DNA from: Xiphias gladius
Lineage: Eukaryota > Chordata > Actinopteri > Istiophoriformes > Xiphiidae
Reading direction: 5' to 3'
DNA length: 64,000 bases
NCBI RefSeq assembly: GCF_016859285.1
Contig: NC_053408.1
Coordinates: forward strand, 12,471,213 to 12,535,212
The number at the start of each line of letters is the position of its first letter. Positions within the stretch are counted from its first letter, which is position 1. The notes beneath the pieces are model-generated. The model saw nothing but the letters and a program-made list of their open reading frames with translations. It was not told the origin of the DNA and made no database searches. This document shows positions 62,501-64,000 of the stretch, in pieces. Position numbers and translations under genes: made by a program.

Positions 62501-64000
62501 TGTCTTTTTAATTATACTCTCAGTGGTTTTCCGTTCAAATTCGGTTTGGATTTCATCTCTGTGCCGTTCTCAGGTTACGGCATGATGCCAAATGGGAAGG
62601 CTACAAAGGGTGCAGGCCCTTCCAATGGAATGGGCCTCAAAGGTGGAGTTCTCTCTCCTGAGCAACCAAGTGTTACACCTCAACAAGCAATAACTCAAGG
62701 TGCGGCACCTGTTGCCCTCAAGCCAACCAGTGGTATCTTTGTAATGGCGACACAGGAGAAATATCAAAAGCTGCCTTTACCTGTGCCACAAGGTAAAAGC
62801 TACAAACAGACGCCGCTAGTCCCTCAGGCTACACCAGAACTGGCACCAGCGCTTACTCAAGGCAAGGACCCAAGGCCTGCACTTGAACCCACACCTGAAC
62901 CTGTACCCATGGGCCCACAGGGCATGGGACCGAAGGCACCTGCACCAGTGGTTCCACAGAGTAACCCAGCACCAGAGCCAGCAGCAGTCCCATCTCAAGG
63001 CAAGTACCCTTAACCCGAATCTGTGCAGTGCTTCCGTAGCATGACCAATATATATGGTGTAAGTCTACAGTACACTGGATTTTATTTTTTTCACTTTCAC
63101 TTAAATGAAAATTGCTAAACAGATTTTATTTTTACTTGAATTGAATTATTTCTTATAAGTGGAAGTGAAGGATAAAAAAAAAAAACAGATGATAATGATC
63201 TGATAGTAAAGGGTTTGTATCTCAGGGACTGGTGCAACAAATTTTAAAACTTGTACATGGGTATATGCACCTTTCATATGTACTTCATGAGAATCAGTAT
63301 AATCCCTATGTGGATCAGCATGTTTTGCAGTGTTGTAATTATAAAACACCGAGATGAAATAGCAGAATGAGACTCTACTAGTTTATTAAAAGGGAAAAAA
63401 ACGAATTGTCTACTGAACTTTTCCTGTGACAGTGGTTGTTCGTGGCAATGTTGCCAAATTTTGCTGTGTGCTCAGTGAGAACTTAACCACTGTGAGCAAC
63501 TGATGGAATTACACAGACATTTTTTATTTTTTGTTAGCAAAGGAAATATTTTCTAAGAACGCGCTGAAAGAGATGTGCGCAGTTGCCAAACTAGGCAAAG
63601 TTATGTTTTAGTAGAGATGGATGTTCTCTTAAAACCGAATTCTTTATAAAGCAACTCACGGATTGTCATTCAAAAACATAATTCTTTGAGTAGTAATGGA
63701 AACAGCTACCATAATGCATATTCTTGGGAATCTACACACTGGTGCTGATCACTGTAGAATGTCAGTTTTCAGCCACGTGCATTTAGCTCCATGTGTTTCC
63801 AATGCAACAAGTTCGAGTACTAGTAGTAGTTTTAATGTTTTCTATATATTTGTGTATTCTGTGTTTATTAACATACGGCGGTCGCTTGCTGTAATAATTT
63901 GCAAACGATTAGCAAAATAATATGTACACATAAATGCTGATGAGATGTATGGCCTCTAGGTTATGTGACAGGAAGTGCTGTGCCTGAGCAAAAAGGTGCA
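53537..64000 (+). CDS. cmn: Secreted Gly/Tyr/Asn-rich repeat matrix protein, calymmin/GREP1-like (3' end off window)
   Basis: Exon 53537-53603 encodes a signal peptide (MLGQLLLQGAVILWLMQTAN). Then follow 24 internal exons, all phase 1-1: 56343-56393, 56508-56561, 56650-56709, 56799-56843, 56968-57012, 57117-57167, 57956-58006, 58090-58140, 58469-58522, 59210-59254, 59374-59433, 59519-59587, 59664-59711, 59813-59893, 60026-60076, 60180-60227, 60317-60361, 60635-60676, 60787-60828, 60910-60957, 61699-61752, 61914-62006, 62218-62274 and 62574-62999, then 63960 onward. Most encode one unit of about 14-20 residues, such as GYGPAAGVTNGQGGKPQ or GYSGAAGVPNGQGTKPN. Exon 62574-62999 is long and Pro/Gln-rich. 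There are no Cys. I infer a fibrous extracellular-matrix protein. Calymmin of the fish notochord sheath is the best fit, from repeat style and position near pkmyt1. An elastin-like or other matrix protein is the alternative. Confidence 0.6.
57786..57833 (+). other. Candidate weak repeat exon of the cmn-like gene
   Basis: After TCTAATCCAG an open 48-nt block reads GRNPAFLPSGHGAKSS in the gene's phase 1. It ends at a weak donor (AGCA|GTAGAT) that keeps phase 1-1. It could be a rarely used or decaying repeat exon. Confidence 0.35.
59061..59096 (+). pseudogene. Fossil repeat exon of the cmn-like gene
   Basis: After TGTTTGCAAG, a 36-nt block in phase 1 reads GCGAVSVVLYVN, resembling G-Y-G-A...N. 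The expected AATG|GTA donor has become AATGTAGC, so the normal phase-1 donor is lost, and Tyr2 of the unit is Cys. It is probably a dead copy. Confidence 0.4.

Overview
The window looks like nuclear DNA of a spiny-rayed (percomorph-type) teleost. Genes are split by GT-AG introns, intergenic DNA is AT-rich with microsatellites, and several dispersed repeats match types I recall as common in percomorph fish. All gene models were built by hand, by reading exons, checking splice sites and reading phase, and comparing with protein families from memory. No alignment or transcript data were available.

Layout. The left part is read from the minus strand: a fast-muscle myosin regulatory light chain (mylpf, 2323-4982); a sesquipedalian-like PH-domain endosomal adaptor (7890-11734); two tandem, related three-finger C2H2 zinc-finger genes (14678-15937 and 18336-19512) with a RhoG-like pseudogene between them; and the Wee1-family kinase pkmyt1 (20737-24886). 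At about 25.8-25.97 kb the direction flips at a compact, apparently bidirectional promoter. The right part is read from the plus strand: elongin B (elob, 25969-28688), the paxillin-family LIM adaptor Hic-5 (tgfb1i1, 31563-40324), the oocyte RNA-binding protein patl2 (42067-48324), and a large mini-exon gene (53537 to beyond the right edge) for a secreted glycine/tyrosine/asparagine-rich repeat protein. I interpret the last gene as the notochord-sheath protein calymmin, the probable fish counterpart of human GREP1.

The genes do not form a pathway. They are a syntenic block in which MYLPF, TGFB1I1, PKMYT1, ELOB and (from memory) GREP1 all have human counterparts on 16p. Complete models close in frame with sensible lengths: mylpf 170 aa, sesquipedalian-like 272 aa, zinc-finger genes 375 and 360 aa, pkmyt1 592 aa, elob 119 aa, tgfb1i1 458 aa, patl2 718 aa.

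The most unusual locus is the calymmin/GREP1-like gene. It has at least 24 consecutive internal exons, all in phase 1-1 and nearly all 42-93 nt. Each encodes one repeat of the form G-Y-G ... N-G. One intron appears to be GC-AG, and there is at least one fossil repeat exon and one weak candidate exon. Other points of interest are an in-frame cassette exon in tgfb1i1 that would alter LD motif 1, apparent reordering of finger types between the two zinc-finger genes, and a multi-exon third-type sesquipedalian gene that keeps the OCRL-binding F&H motif.
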